From Reyranella sp. (GTDB lineage Bacteria > Pseudomonadota > Alphaproteobacteria > Reyranellales > Reyranellaceae), in the NCBI RefSeq assembly GCF_017305915.1, contig NZ_JAFKJN010000018.1, positions 62,001-126,000 of the forward strand: 64,000 nt of DNA, in the 5' to 3' direction. The notes beneath the pieces are model-generated. The model made no database searches and was not told the DNA's origin. It saw only the letters and a list, made by a program, of their open reading frames with translations. A program made the position numbers and the translations under genes. This document shows, piece by piece, positions 31,710 to 39,786 of the stretch. Numbering within the stretch: position 1 is the first letter of the stretch; each line of letters starts with the position of its first letter.

Positions 31710-33605
31710 CTAATCGCCGACCCGGCCTTCCAGGTCGCTCACCGCCATGCCCGACAGCGCCTCGCGGATACCGCGATCCATGCGCATCTCGGCGAACGGC
31801 TTCGATTGTGTCTCCAGCGCTTCGGCGGCGGCATTGATCTCGTCTCGATCCTCGCCGGCGATGGCCGTCTCGAGACGCGCCCGCGCGGCGTCCAGCCCGC
31901 CGCGCTCCTCAGCCGACAGCAGCTCGCCGTCCTTGGCGAGGGCCGCGTCAAGCGCCAGCAGGTTACGCTTCGCCTCGACCCGCGCCTCGGTCAGCAGGCG
32001 CCTGGTCATGTCCTCCTCGGCATGATCGAGGCTGTCGTAGAGCATGTCGGCCATGTCATCGTGGCTGAGGCCATAGGACGGCTTCACCTCGACGCGCTGC
32101 GCGACGCCGGTCGTCTTCTCTTCCGCCGACACGGTCAGCAGGCCGTCGGCATCGACCGCGAAGGTGACGCGGATGCGCGCCGCACCGGCGGTCATCGGCG
32201 GGATGCCGAGCAATTCGAAGCGCGCGAGGCTCCGGCAATCGTCGACCATCTCACGCTCGCCCTGCACGACATGGATCGCCATCGCGCTCTGGCCGTCCTG
32301 GTAGGTCGTGAAGTCCTGCGCGAGCTGCACGGGGATCGGCGTGTTGCGCGGCACGATCTTCTCGACGATGCCGCCCATCGTCTCGAGGCCGAGCGACAGC
32401 GGCGTCACGTCGAGCAGCAGCGTATCGGAACCGCCGGTCAGTGCCTCGGCCTGCAGGGCGGCGCCCAGCGCCACGACCTCGTCGGGATCGATGTCGGTGA
32501 GCGGCGCCCTGCCGATCATGTCGGCGACGGCCGAGCGCACCAGCGGCACGCGGGTCGAGCCGCCGACCAGCACCACGCCGTGGATGTCCCCGACCTTCAT
32601 CGCGGCGTCGTCGAGCACGCGGCGCGCGATGTCGATGGTGCGCTTCACGTAGGCCGCGACCATGGCGTCGAACCCGGCCCGGGTCAGCGCATGGAACGAC
32701 GGCACGCCGGCGAGCTCCAGCCGGCCGGAGGCCTGGTCGCGGTCGGAGAGCTGCTCCTTCATGTGGCGGGCCAGCGCCAGCGCAGTCTTCACCGCGCCCT
32801 CGTCGATCGTGTCGGCGAGCCCGTCCGTCTTGCGCTCCTCGAGCATGCGCTCGGCGATGGCGCGGTCGAAGTCGTCGCCGCCCAGCGCCGTGTCGCCGCC
32901 CGTGGCGAGCACCTGGAACACGCCCTTCTCCAGCCGCAGCAGCGAGAAGTCGAAGGTGCCGCCGCCCAGGTCGTAGACCGCGTAGAGGCCCTCCGAGCCC
33001 TTGTCGAGACCGTAGGCCAGCGCCGCCGCCGTCGGCTCGTTGACGAGCCGCAGCACCTCGAGGCCGGCGACGCGCGCGGCATCGCGGGTCGCCGTGCGCG
33101 CGGCATCGTCGAAGTAGGCCGGCACGGTGATGACCGCGCGCTCGACCGGCTTCTCCAGCGCGGCTTCGGCGCGCAGCTTGAGAGCCTTGAGGATTTCGGC
33201 GGAGATCTCGACCGGAGAACGCGCCTTGCCGCCGATGCGCAGCTTGACCATGTCGGTCTCGCCGGTGCCCGGCTCGATCTCGTAGGGCAGCACGCCCGCA
33301 ACCGCATGAAGATCGGCCGCGCCGCGGCCCATCAGGCGCTTCACCGACGCGACGACGTTCTTCGGCTCCTGCGCCGTCAGCGCGCGTGCGTCGTCGCCGA
33401 CGATCACGCCACCGCCCGACGGATAGGCCACGACCGACGGCACCAGCGCCTTGCCGGCCTCGTCGTGCAGCGCTGCCGGCTTGCCCTCGCGCGCGATCGC
33501 GACCACCGAGTTGGTGGTGCCGAGATCGATGCCCACGGCCAACGATCCTTCGCCGGCGTGCGGCAAGGGCGTTTCGCCCGGTTCGTGGATCTCCAGCAGG
33601 GTCAT
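31710..33605 (-). CDS. hscA: Fe-S chaperone HscA (Hsp70 family)
   Basis: 631 residues. The Hsp70 nucleotide domain begins AVGIDLGTTNSVVAIA and includes YDLGGGTFDFSLLRL and VVLVGGSTRVPLV. The substrate-binding domain has LLDVTPLSLGLETMGG. HscA-specific features are a shorter, less acidic tail than DnaK and position beside hscB. It binds the LPPVK motif of IscU and releases the cluster using ATP, stimulated by HscB. The gene overlaps hscB's stop by four bases. The alternative of a second DnaK is ruled out by the operon context. Confidence 0.95.
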   Translation of the reverse strand: MTLLEIHEPGETPLPHAGEGSLAVGIDLGTTNSVVAIAREGKPAALHDEAGKALVPSVVAYPSGGGVIVGDDARALTAQEPKNVVASVKRLMGRGAADLHAVAGVLPYEIEPGTGETDMVKLRIGGKARSPVEISAEILKALKLRAEAALEKPVERAVITVPAYFDDAARTATRDAARVAGLEVLRLVNEPTAAALAYGLDKGSEGLYAVYDLGGGTFDFSLLRLEKGVFQVLATGGDTALGGDDFDRAIAERMLEERKTDGLADTIDEGAVKTALALARHMKEQLSDRDQASGRLELAGVPSFHALTRAGFDAMVAAYVKRTIDIARRVLDDAAMKVGDIHGVVLVGGSTRVPLVRSAVADMIGRAPLTDIDPDEVVALGAALQAEALTGGSDTLLLDVTPLSLGLETMGGIVEKIVPRNTPIPVQLAQDFTTYQDGQSAMAIHVVQGEREMVDDCRSLARFELLGIPPMTAGAARIRVTFAVDADGLLTVSAEEKTTGVAQRVEVKPSYGLSHDDMADMLYDSLDHAEEDMTRRLLTEARVEAKRNLLALDAALAKDGELLSAEERGGLDAARARLETAIAGEDRDEINAAAEALETQSKPFAEMRMDRGIREALSGMAVSDLEGRVGD

Positions 33606-34120
33606 GACTTACCCAGGTTGCTGCCCAAATTGGTTCGTCGCGCCCGTGCTTCCTCGGCGAACTTGTCGAGGTAGCGCAGGCGAAGGAGCGTCTTTCTGAT
33701 GGCGGGCTTGTCGTTTGCCAAGAACAAACTGCCGAGCGCCGCCAGCGACTTCTGCAGCTCATCGCGCGTCTTCGCGGCGAGTGCGTCGACCTCGGCGATG
33801 CTGCTCGCTTCGTGCAATTCCTCGCGGGCTTCCATGGCTTCCATGAGCAGCTCCGGATCGTCGATCGTCTTGCCGTCGCCCGGCAGCTCGACGCCATTCA
33901 GCTCGGCCAGATAGACGGCGCGGTCGAGCGGATCCTTCAGCGTGCGGTAGGCGTCGTTCAGCGCCGCGGCTTCGACCGAGGCCTTCGCCCGCTCAGGCGC
34001 GGGCTTGCCGACGAAGCGGTCGGGATGCCATTGGCGCTGGCGGGCGAAGTACGCCTTGTCGAGCGCCGCGGCATCCGTGTCGAGCGCCGCCGGCAGTCCC
34101 AGCCGCGCGAAGTGATCCAT
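33602..34120 (-). CDS. hscB: Fe-S co-chaperone HscB
   Basis: 172 residues. The N-terminal J-domain is present with HPDRF (QWHPDRFVGKPAPERAKAS), preceded by LDKAYFARQR, and followed by YRTLKDPLDRAVYLAELNG. The C-terminal three-helix domain binds IscU (DPELLMEAMEAREELHEASS). There is no zinc-finger part, as in other bacterial HscB proteins. It recruits IscU to HscA and stimulates its ATPase. Overlaps hscA by four bases and follows the IscA gene by 12 bases. Confidence 0.94.
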   Translation of the reverse strand: MDHFARLGLPAALDTDAAALDKAYFARQRQWHPDRFVGKPAPERAKASVEAAALNDAYRTLKDPLDRAVYLAELNGVELPGDGKTIDDPELLMEAMEAREELHEASSIAEVDALAAKTRDELQKSLAALGSLFLANDKPAIRKTLLRLRYLDKFAEEARARRTNLGSNLGKS

Positions 34121-34132
34121 GACGAAACGACT

Positions 34133-34525
34133 TCAGACGTGGAAGGATTCGCCGCAGCCGCAGCGGCCCTTCTCGTTGGGATTCTTGAAGACGAAGCCCT
34201 GCTTGAGCTTCTCTTCCTCGTAGTCCATCTCGGTGCCGATCAGGAACAGCGACGCCTTGGGATCGATCAGGAGCTTGAGGCCCTGGCTCTCGACCACCTC
34301 GTCCATCGGCTCCTGCCTGTCGGCGAATTCGAGCGTGTAGCTGAGACCCGAGCAGCCCTTGGTGCGCACGCCGATGCGGATGCCGGCGGTCGGCTTGCCG
34401 CGGCCGTCGATCAGCGCCTTGGCGCGCTCCGCCGCCGCCGGCGACACCGTCATGAGCTGCGGACGCGGCCGACGGGGCCGCGTCGCGGTCGGCTTGGGGG
34501 CATCGGTAGTGATAGGCGTGCTCAT
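34133..34525 (-). CDS. iscA: Iron-sulfur A-type carrier IscA with N-terminal extension
   Basis: 130 residues. The A-type carrier motif has three cysteines: RTKGCSGLSYTLEFAD and GRCGCGESFHV. The core domain starts about residue 25 (LMTVSPAAAERAKALI). Before it is a Pro/Thr/Arg-rich segment (PKPTATRPRRPRPQ) that most IscA proteins lack; it is in frame and follows a usable start at 34525, so it may be real. The protein receives clusters from IscU and hands them to targets. It lies 8 bases after iscU. Confidence 0.92.
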   Translation of the reverse strand: MSTPITTDAPKPTATRPRRPRPQLMTVSPAAAERAKALIDGRGKPTAGIRIGVRTKGCSGLSYTLEFADRQEPMDEVVESQGLKLLIDPKASLFLIGTEMDYEEEKLKQGFVFKNPNEKGRCGCGESFHV

Positions 34526-34533
34526 TTCCGCTG

Positions 34534-34944
34534 TTACTCCGCGGCGTCCCTGGTCTCGTCCTTCTTGGCGATCTTGGTGCGATAGTCGGCGATCGCCGCC
34601 TTGATCGCGTCCTCGGCCAGGACCGAGCAATGGATCTTCACCGGCGGCAGCGCCAGGTGCTTGGCGATGTCGGTGTTCTTGATCGTCTCGGCCTCGTCGA
34701 TCGTCTTGCCCTTCACCCATTCGGTGACGAGCGAGGACGACGCGATCGCCGAGCCGCAGCCGAAGGTCTTGAACTTGGCGTCCTCGATCAGGCCGTCGGC
34801 GCCGACCTTGATCTGCAGCTTCATGACGTCGCCGCAGGCCGGCGCACCGACCAGGCCGGTGCCGACATCCTCGGAGCTCTTGTCGAGCGACCCGATGTTG
34901 CGCGGGTTCTCGTAGTGGTCGATCAGCTTTGCGCTGTAGGTCAT
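34534..34944 (-). CDS. iscU: Iron-sulfur cluster scaffold IscU
   Basis: 136 residues. The cluster ligands are C37 in GAPACGDV with D39, C63 in TFGCGSAIASSS, and C106 in KIHCSVLAEDA. The HscA recognition motif LPPVK is at residues 99-103. All key residues are intact and the length is normal. IscU accepts sulfur from IscS and builds [2Fe-2S] clusters in the cytosol. It sits between iscS and iscA in the expected order. The C-terminal DETRDAAE is a short added tail. Confidence 0.97.
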   Translation of the reverse strand: MTYSAKLIDHYENPRNIGSLDKSSEDVGTGLVGAPACGDVMKLQIKVGADGLIEDAKFKTFGCGSAIASSSLVTEWVKGKTIDEAETIKNTDIAKHLALPPVKIHCSVLAEDAIKAAIADYRTKIAKKDETRDAAE

Positions 34945-34975
34945 GACACTCTCCTCAATTCCCCAACACCGGCCG

Positions 34976-36214
34976 TTAGTGGGCCGCCCATTCGATTGAC
35001 TTGATATCGATGCCTTCCTGGGCCATTTCCCAGAGCGGGCTCATTGCGCGCAGCTTGTTGACGTGGCGCACCAGCTCGTCGACCGCGGTGTCGACCTCGT
35101 GCTCGGTGGTGAAGCGGCCGAGGCCGATGCGCAGCGAGGTGTGGGCCATCTCCTCCTCGACGCCGAGCGCGCGCAGCACGTAGCTGGGCTCGAGCGACGC
35201 AGAGGTGCACGCCGAGCCGGACGACACCGACAGGCCCTTGATGCCCATCATCAGCGACTCACCCTCGACGTAGGCGAAGCTGATGTTGAGGTTGCCCGGG
35301 ATGCGATGCTCGAGGTCGCCGTTGACCACGATCTCGGTCAGCTTGGCGTTGAGGCCCTTGAGCATGCGCTCCTGCAGCTTCTTCAGCCGCTTGGCCTCGC
35401 CGTCCATCTCCTTCAGGCAGATCTCGGCGGCCTCGCCCAGGCCGACGCACAGCGGCGTCGGCAGGGTGCCGGAGCGGAAGCCGCGCTCCTGGCCGCCGCC
35501 GACGATCAGCGGCACCAGGCGGACACGCGGCTTGCGGCGCACGTAGAGCGCGCCGATGCCCTTGGGCCCGTAGATCTTGTGGCCGGAGATGCTCATCAGG
35601 TCGATGTTCATCGCCTCGACGTCGAGCGGGATCTTGCCGGCGGCCTGCGCCGCATCGGTGTGGAAGAACACCTTCTTCTCGCGGCAGATCCTGCCGATCT
35701 CCTCCAGCGGCTGGATGACGCCGATCTCGTTGTTCACCGCCATGATCGACACCACCACCGTCTTGTCGGTGATCGCGTTGCGCAGTGCCTCGAGGTCGAT
35801 CAGGCCGTTCTTCTGCACCGGCAGGTAGGTGACCTCGAAGCCGCTCTGCTCGAGATGGCGGCAGGTGTCGAGCACGCACTTGTGCTCCGTCACGGTGGTG
35901 ACGATGTGATTCTTGCGGTCCTTGTAGAACTCGGCGACGCCGCGGATGGCGAGATTGTTCGACTCGGTGGCGCCTGAGGTGAAGATCACTTCCTTCTCGT
36001 CGGCGCCGATCAGCTTGGCGAGCTGGCCGCGCGCCTTCTCCACGCCCGCCTCGGCCTCCCAGCCATAGGAGTGGCTGCGCGAGTGCGGGTTGCCGAATTT
36101 GTAGGTGAAGTATGGCAGCATGACTTCGAGCACGCGCGGGTCCATCGGCGTGGTCGCCTGGTAGTCCAGGTAGATCGGCTGGTCGTTGCGCCGGATCTGG
36201 GAAAACGCGTTCAT
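34976..36214 (-). CDS. iscS: Cysteine desulfurase IscS
   Basis: 412 residues of the class V aminotransferase fold. PLP is held by the lysine in ISGHKIYGPKG, the catalytic persulfide cysteine is in VSSGSACTSASLEP, and HTDAAQAAGK is the cofactor-ring stacking region. The C-terminal extension that contacts IscU (about 30 residues ending IKSIEWAAH) is present, as in group I IscS. It feeds sulfur to IscU and probably to tRNA thiolation through MnmA. The gene follows the NifS-like desulfurase gene by 18 bases. Confidence 0.97.
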   Translation of the reverse strand: MNAFSQIRRNDQPIYLDYQATTPMDPRVLEVMLPYFTYKFGNPHSRSHSYGWEAEAGVEKARGQLAKLIGADEKEVIFTSGATESNNLAIRGVAEFYKDRKNHIVTTVTEHKCVLDTCRHLEQSGFEVTYLPVQKNGLIDLEALRNAITDKTVVVSIMAVNNEIGVIQPLEEIGRICREKKVFFHTDAAQAAGKIPLDVEAMNIDLMSISGHKIYGPKGIGALYVRRKPRVRLVPLIVGGGQERGFRSGTLPTPLCVGLGEAAEICLKEMDGEAKRLKKLQERMLKGLNAKLTEIVVNGDLEHRIPGNLNISFAYVEGESLMMGIKGLSVSSGSACTSASLEPSYVLRALGVEEEMAHTSLRIGLGRFTTEHEVDTAVDELVRHVNKLRAMSPLWEMAQEGIDIKSIEWAAH

Positions 36215-36232
36215 GCTAACCCCTTGAAATTC

Positions 36233-37324
36233 CTAGGCTGCCCGGGCTCCGGAAAAATCCGAGTACGTTACTCGGGTATATAGCGCCTGCCAGGCCGCGA
36301 TCAAGCGTTCGATATCCTCAAAAACCGTGTTCCAGCCGCAACTTATGCGGATGGCCGTTTCGGCGTCGGCAATATCCACTCCCATCGCGGCCAGGACCGC
36401 CGACCGGCTCACCTTGCCCGAGGAGCAGGCCGAGCCGGCGCTGACCGCCACGCCCGCGAGATCGAGGGCCATGACCTGCGTCTCGGCCTTCACGCCCGGC
36501 ATGGAGAGGCAGCTCGTATTGGGCAGCCGCGGCGCGCCGGCGCCATGGACCTTGCCCGGCAGGCTGGCCTCGAGGCGATCGCGCAAGGCCGGGGTGAGCC
36601 CGTCGCGCGACGCCTCCGCGGCCGCGCCGAAGCCCGCGATGCCGGCGACGTTCTCCGTGCCGGCGCGACGCCAGGCCTCCTGCCCGCCGCCGACCCGATC
36701 GGTCGCCAGCGGCGCACCCGCGCGCACGACCAGCGCACCGACACCCGTCGGGCCGCCAAGCTTGTGCGCGGACAGGCTGAGATAGTCGACGCCCAGGCCA
36801 CGCAGATCGACCGGCACCTTGCCGGCGGCCTGCACGGCGTCGCAGTGCACCAGCGCGCCGGCTGCGCGCGCGAGTCGCACGACCTCGGCGACCGGCTGGA
36901 TCACGCCGGTCTCGTTGTTGGCAAGCATCACCGACACCAGTGCCGGCCTGGCCGCGAGCAGGCGCTCGAGCGTCGCGAGATCGAGCAGGCCGTTGCCGTC
37001 GACCGGAAGGCGTTCCGCATCAGGCACCGCCCTGAGCACGCTCTCGTGCTCGATCGCCGACACCAGCACACGCCCGTGGCCACGCAGCGCCATGTTGTTG
37101 GCTTCGGTGCCGCCCGAGGTGAAGACGACCTCGCTCGGCAGCGCGCCGACGAGGCCCGCCACCTGCTTGCGTGCCTTGTCGAGGCGCGCCCGGGCGGCCC
37201 GGCCGGGGCGATGGACGGAAGACGGATTGCCGCCCGCCTGCAGCGCCTCGACCACGGCATCGAGCGCCACCGGCCGCAGCGGGCTGGTGGCGTTGTGGTC
37301 GAGGTACGTGTACGCGGCGGCCAT
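36233..37324 (-). CDS. Second cysteine desulfurase (NifS/IscS-like), 363 residues
   Basis: A shorter class V PLP desulfurase: LDHNATSPLRPVALDAVVEALQ, EVVFTSGGTEANNMAL, VHCDAVQAAGKVPVDL, the PLP lysine in SAHKLGGPTG, and the cysteine in VSAGSACSSGKV. It lacks the C-terminal extension of IscS. A position between iscR and iscS is known in several alphaproteobacteria. It may serve as a backup sulfur source, a stress desulfurase or a thiolation donor; which is not visible. It is 12 bases from iscR and clearly a diverged relative, not a recent copy, of the following iscS. Confidence 0.9.
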   Translation of the reverse strand: MAAAYTYLDHNATSPLRPVALDAVVEALQAGGNPSSVHRPGRAARARLDKARKQVAGLVGALPSEVVFTSGGTEANNMALRGHGRVLVSAIEHESVLRAVPDAERLPVDGNGLLDLATLERLLAARPALVSVMLANNETGVIQPVAEVVRLARAAGALVHCDAVQAAGKVPVDLRGLGVDYLSLSAHKLGGPTGVGALVVRAGAPLATDRVGGGQEAWRRAGTENVAGIAGFGAAAEASRDGLTPALRDRLEASLPGKVHGAGAPRLPNTSCLSMPGVKAETQVMALDLAGVAVSAGSACSSGKVSRSAVLAAMGVDIADAETAIRISCGWNTVFEDIERLIAAWQALYTRVTYSDFSGARAA

Positions 37325-37336
37325 GACGCAGCCGCC

Positions 37337-37813
37337 TCAGCTGGCCGCGGCCATCGTGTCGGAATTGGCCGGTGTCGGTGGCGCTTCGACGATGCGCGGC
37401 GCGAGCTTGCGCTCCAGCACGTCGTACAGGGTGACCGAGCTCAGGAACACATGGATCTGGTTGCCGAGCTCCTCCCACAGGTCGTGGGTGAGGCACTTGC
37501 TGCGATCGGCCCGGCAGCCGGCCTGGCCCATCTCGGTGCAGCGCGTCGCCTTGATCGGCTCGTCGACAGCCAGGATGATCTCCGACACCCGGGTCTCCGC
37601 CGAGCCGCGTGCCAGGCGGTAGCCGCCGCCCGGCCCGCGCACGCTTTTCACCAGCTCGGCGCGGCGCAGACGGGCGAATAGCTGCTCCAGATAGGACAGG
37701 GAAATCTCCTGACGGGCGGCGATGTCGGACAGGGAGACCGGCTTGGTCTGGGCATGACGGGCCAGGTCGACCATTGCCATCACGGCATAACGGCCTTTGG
37801 TGCTGAGCTTCAC
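37337..37813 (-). CDS. iscR: Rrf2-family Fe-S regulator IscR
   Basis: 158 residues. The winged helix is MKLSTKGRYAVMAMVDLARH through LSYLEQLFARLRRAELVKSVRGPGGGYRL. Cluster-binding cysteines C92, C100 and C107 fall in RCTEMGQAGC and SKCLTHDLW with a nearby histidine, matching the [2Fe-2S] IscR set except for slightly wider spacing. It senses Fe-S status and controls its own operon. The palindrome at 37906-37930 upstream of the start is the likely operator. The Ala/Pro/Thr-rich tail is dispensable in the family. Confidence 0.95.
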   Translation of the reverse strand: MKLSTKGRYAVMAMVDLARHAQTKPVSLSDIAARQEISLSYLEQLFARLRRAELVKSVRGPGGGYRLARGSAETRVSEIILAVDEPIKATRCTEMGQAGCRADRSKCLTHDLWEELGNQIHVFLSSVTLYDVLERKLAPRIVEAPPTPANSDTMAAAS

Positions 37814-37905
37814 AGCATCCTCCTCCGCCTAAAGGTCTTGAAAACCAAGGCGTTGCTACGATATTCCAGCCCCCCGGATAGGGTTCTGGGAAAAACCAAC
37901 CTATT

Positions 37906-37940
37906 AGCTCGGATTTAGTAAACCCGAGCTGGCAGGTCAA
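37906..37940 (-). promoter_or_regulatory. Probable isc promoter with IscR operator palindrome
   Basis: On the minus strand, -35 TTGACC (37940-37935) is followed 17 bases later by a weak -10 TAAATC. Overlapping both spacer and -10 is a near-perfect 25-base palindrome AGCTCGG-N11-CCGAGCT (37906-37930), whose inner part TTTAcTAAA is itself symmetric. Only one arm position is mismatched. Position about 95 bases before the iscR start and over the promoter fits autorepression. The IscR binding itself is inference. Confidence 0.65.
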
Positions 37941-38015
37941 GTATCAAGATTTCTTCGCATTTTGCTGCCGTTCACCCGCGCCGGCGGCCAATAATGACGA
38001 ATAACCGGAGTGAAG

Positions 38016-38690
38016 ATGCCTGACGTGATGTTTACCGGTCCCGAGGGTCGCCTCGAGGGCCGCTATCACCAGAGCAAAGAAGAACACGCGCCAATTGCGC
38101 TGATCCTCCATCCCCATCCGCAATATGGCGGGACGATGAACCACAAGGTCGTCTTCTCGCTGTTCCACGTGTTCGTGAATCGCGGCTTCTCGGTGCTGCG
38201 CTTCAACACCCGTGGCGTGGGGCGCAGCCAGGGCCGCTTCGACAACGGCATGGGCGAGCTCAGCGACGCGGCCGCAGCGCTCGACTGGCTGCAGGCGATG
38301 AACGCCGATGCCAAGTCGTGCTGGATCGCCGGCTACTCGTTCGGCGCCTGGATCGGCATGCAGCTGCTGATGCGGCGGCCGGAGATCGACTGCTTCATCT
38401 CGGTGGCACCGCCGGCCAATTCGTACGATTTCGGCTTCCTCGCGCCCTGCCCGTCGTCCGGCCTGATCGTCGGCGCGGAGAAGGACGAGGTCGTGCCGCT
38501 CGCCGACATCCAGAAGCTGGTGGCGCGGCTGTCGCTGCAGAAGGGCATCACGGTGGAATCGCGCACCATCAAGGGCGCCAACCACTTCTTCCACGACTCG
38601 CTCGACAAGCTTGCGGTCGAGGTCGACAAGTACGTCGCCAAGTGCCTGATCAACCCGCCAGGCCGCGCGACCTCGAACAAGGAACCTTAA
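38016..38690 (+). CDS. Alpha/beta hydrolase (dienelactone hydrolase/UPF-type serine hydrolase)
   Basis: 224 residues. Front strand PIALILHPHPQYGGTMNHKV, then FSVLRFNTRGVGRSQGRFD. The nucleophile serine is in AGYSFGAWIGMQL, the acid probably in VGAEKDEVVPL, and the histidine in KGANHFFHDSL. The HPHPxxGG segment and length match a bacterial family of small serine hydrolases of unknown substrate (CocE/dienelactone hydrolase-like). It is divergent from the isc operon with about 200 bases between and convergent with anmK. ATG 38016 has CGGAG upstream. Confidence 0.85.
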   Translation: MPDVMFTGPEGRLEGRYHQSKEEHAPIALILHPHPQYGGTMNHKVVFSLFHVFVNRGFSVLRFNTRGVGRSQGRFDNGMGELSDAAAALDWLQAMNADAKSCWIAGYSFGAWIGMQLLMRRPEIDCFISVAPPANSYDFGFLAPCPSSGLIVGAEKDEVVPLADIQKLVARLSLQKGITVESRTIKGANHFFHDSLDKLAVEVDKYVAKCLINPPGRATSNKEP

Positions 38691-38693
38691 GCG

Positions 38694-39776
38694 CTACGCC
38701 GGCAGGTGCAGGCGCCCGCCGCAGAGCGGCGTGGGCGCGCCGGTCGTCGTCGGGAAGGTGAGCGGCAGGCGGCGCAGCGAGCGTACCGCCAGGAACGCGA
38801 AGGCCTGCGCTTCCAGCGCGTCGCCGTCCCAGCCCAGGGCCGAGGCCGGCACCACCGGCGTCCCCGTCTCCTCGGCAAGCGCCGCCAGCAGGGTCGGATT
38901 GCGGGCGCCGCCGCCGGTCACGATCCATCGCCGCGCCGGCGCCGGGAAGTGGCGTGCCGCCAGGGCGATCGCGCGCGCCGTCGCGCGGGTCAGGGTCGCC
39001 GCACCATCGGCCGCCGACAGCCCGTCGGCCCAGGCGTCATTGAAGTCGCCGCGATCGAGCGACTTGGGCGGCTTGCGCGCGAAGTAGAGGTGCTCGCCCC
39101 AGCGCTCCAGCCGCGTGCGGTCGACCTTGCCGGCAGCCGCCAGCGCCCCTTCGCTGTCGAAGCGCTGGCCGGCGCGGCGCACGCACCAGTCGTCGATCGG
39201 CCCGTTGCCCGGGCCGGTGTCGAAGGCGAGCAACGAACCGTCTTCGCCGATCCAGGTGACATTGGCGACGCCGCCAATGTTCACCACCGCGATGGGCCGC
39301 AGAAGCTCGCGCACCAGTGCGGCATGGAACACCGGCACCAGCGGCGCACCCTGCCCGCCCGCCAGCACATCGGCGCTGCGCATGTCGCCGATCGCGCGCA
39401 CGCCGAGCGCCCGCGCGAGGCTGGCGCCGTCGCCGATCTGCCAGGTGAAGCGCTTCTCCGGCCGATGGGTGATGGTCTGGCCGTGGAAGCCCACGACATC
39501 GATCGTCGACAGGGCGACGCCGTGGACCGACGACCACTGCTTGACCGCCGCGACATGCGCCTCGGTCACGGCGCGCTCGGCCGCTTCGGTTCGCGCGTCC
39601 GGCTGCTCGGCACCGAAGGCCGCACGGATCGTGCGACGGACGTCGTCGGGATAGGAAACGGTCAGGGTCGGACCGAACGAGGCGATGCGCTCACCGTCGG
39701 TCTCCACCAGGGCCACGTCCACACCATCGACCGAAGTGCCGCTCATCAGGCCGAGGGTACGTAGGAAAGAAGCCAT
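38694..39776 (-). CDS. anmK: Anhydro-N-acetylmuramic acid kinase
   Basis: 360 residues of the acetate/sugar kinase-like ASKHA fold. LGLMSGTSVDGVDVALVETDG starts the protein (the family's MSGTSxDGxD). The ATP site includes VVNIGGVANVTWIGEDGSLLAFDTGPGN, and the end has WIVTGGGARNPTLLAALAE. It phosphorylates 1,6-anhydro-MurNAc and so recycles murein fragments, working with MurQ elsewhere. ATG 39776 is chosen by family alignment; 39794 is possible. Related bacteria often have anmK next to tyrS, divergently; here a HIT-family gene lies between them. Confidence 0.95.
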   Translation of the reverse strand: MASFLRTLGLMSGTSVDGVDVALVETDGERIASFGPTLTVSYPDDVRRTIRAAFGAEQPDARTEAAERAVTEAHVAAVKQWSSVHGVALSTIDVVGFHGQTITHRPEKRFTWQIGDGASLARALGVRAIGDMRSADVLAGGQGAPLVPVFHAALVRELLRPIAVVNIGGVANVTWIGEDGSLLAFDTGPGNGPIDDWCVRRAGQRFDSEGALAAAGKVDRTRLERWGEHLYFARKPPKSLDRGDFNDAWADGLSAADGAATLTRATARAIALAARHFPAPARRWIVTGGGARNPTLLAALAEETGTPVVPASALGWDGDALEAQAFAFLAVRSLRRLPLTFPTTTGAPTPLCGGRLHLPA

Positions 39777-39786
39777 GACGCGAGTG

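Noticed and set aside
31020..33674. Very long open frame on the plus strand opposite hscA
   Set aside because: It is the antisense shadow of hscA, a confident gene; composition is His/Arg/Gly-rich nonsense and there is no start site. High G/C content makes such frames common.
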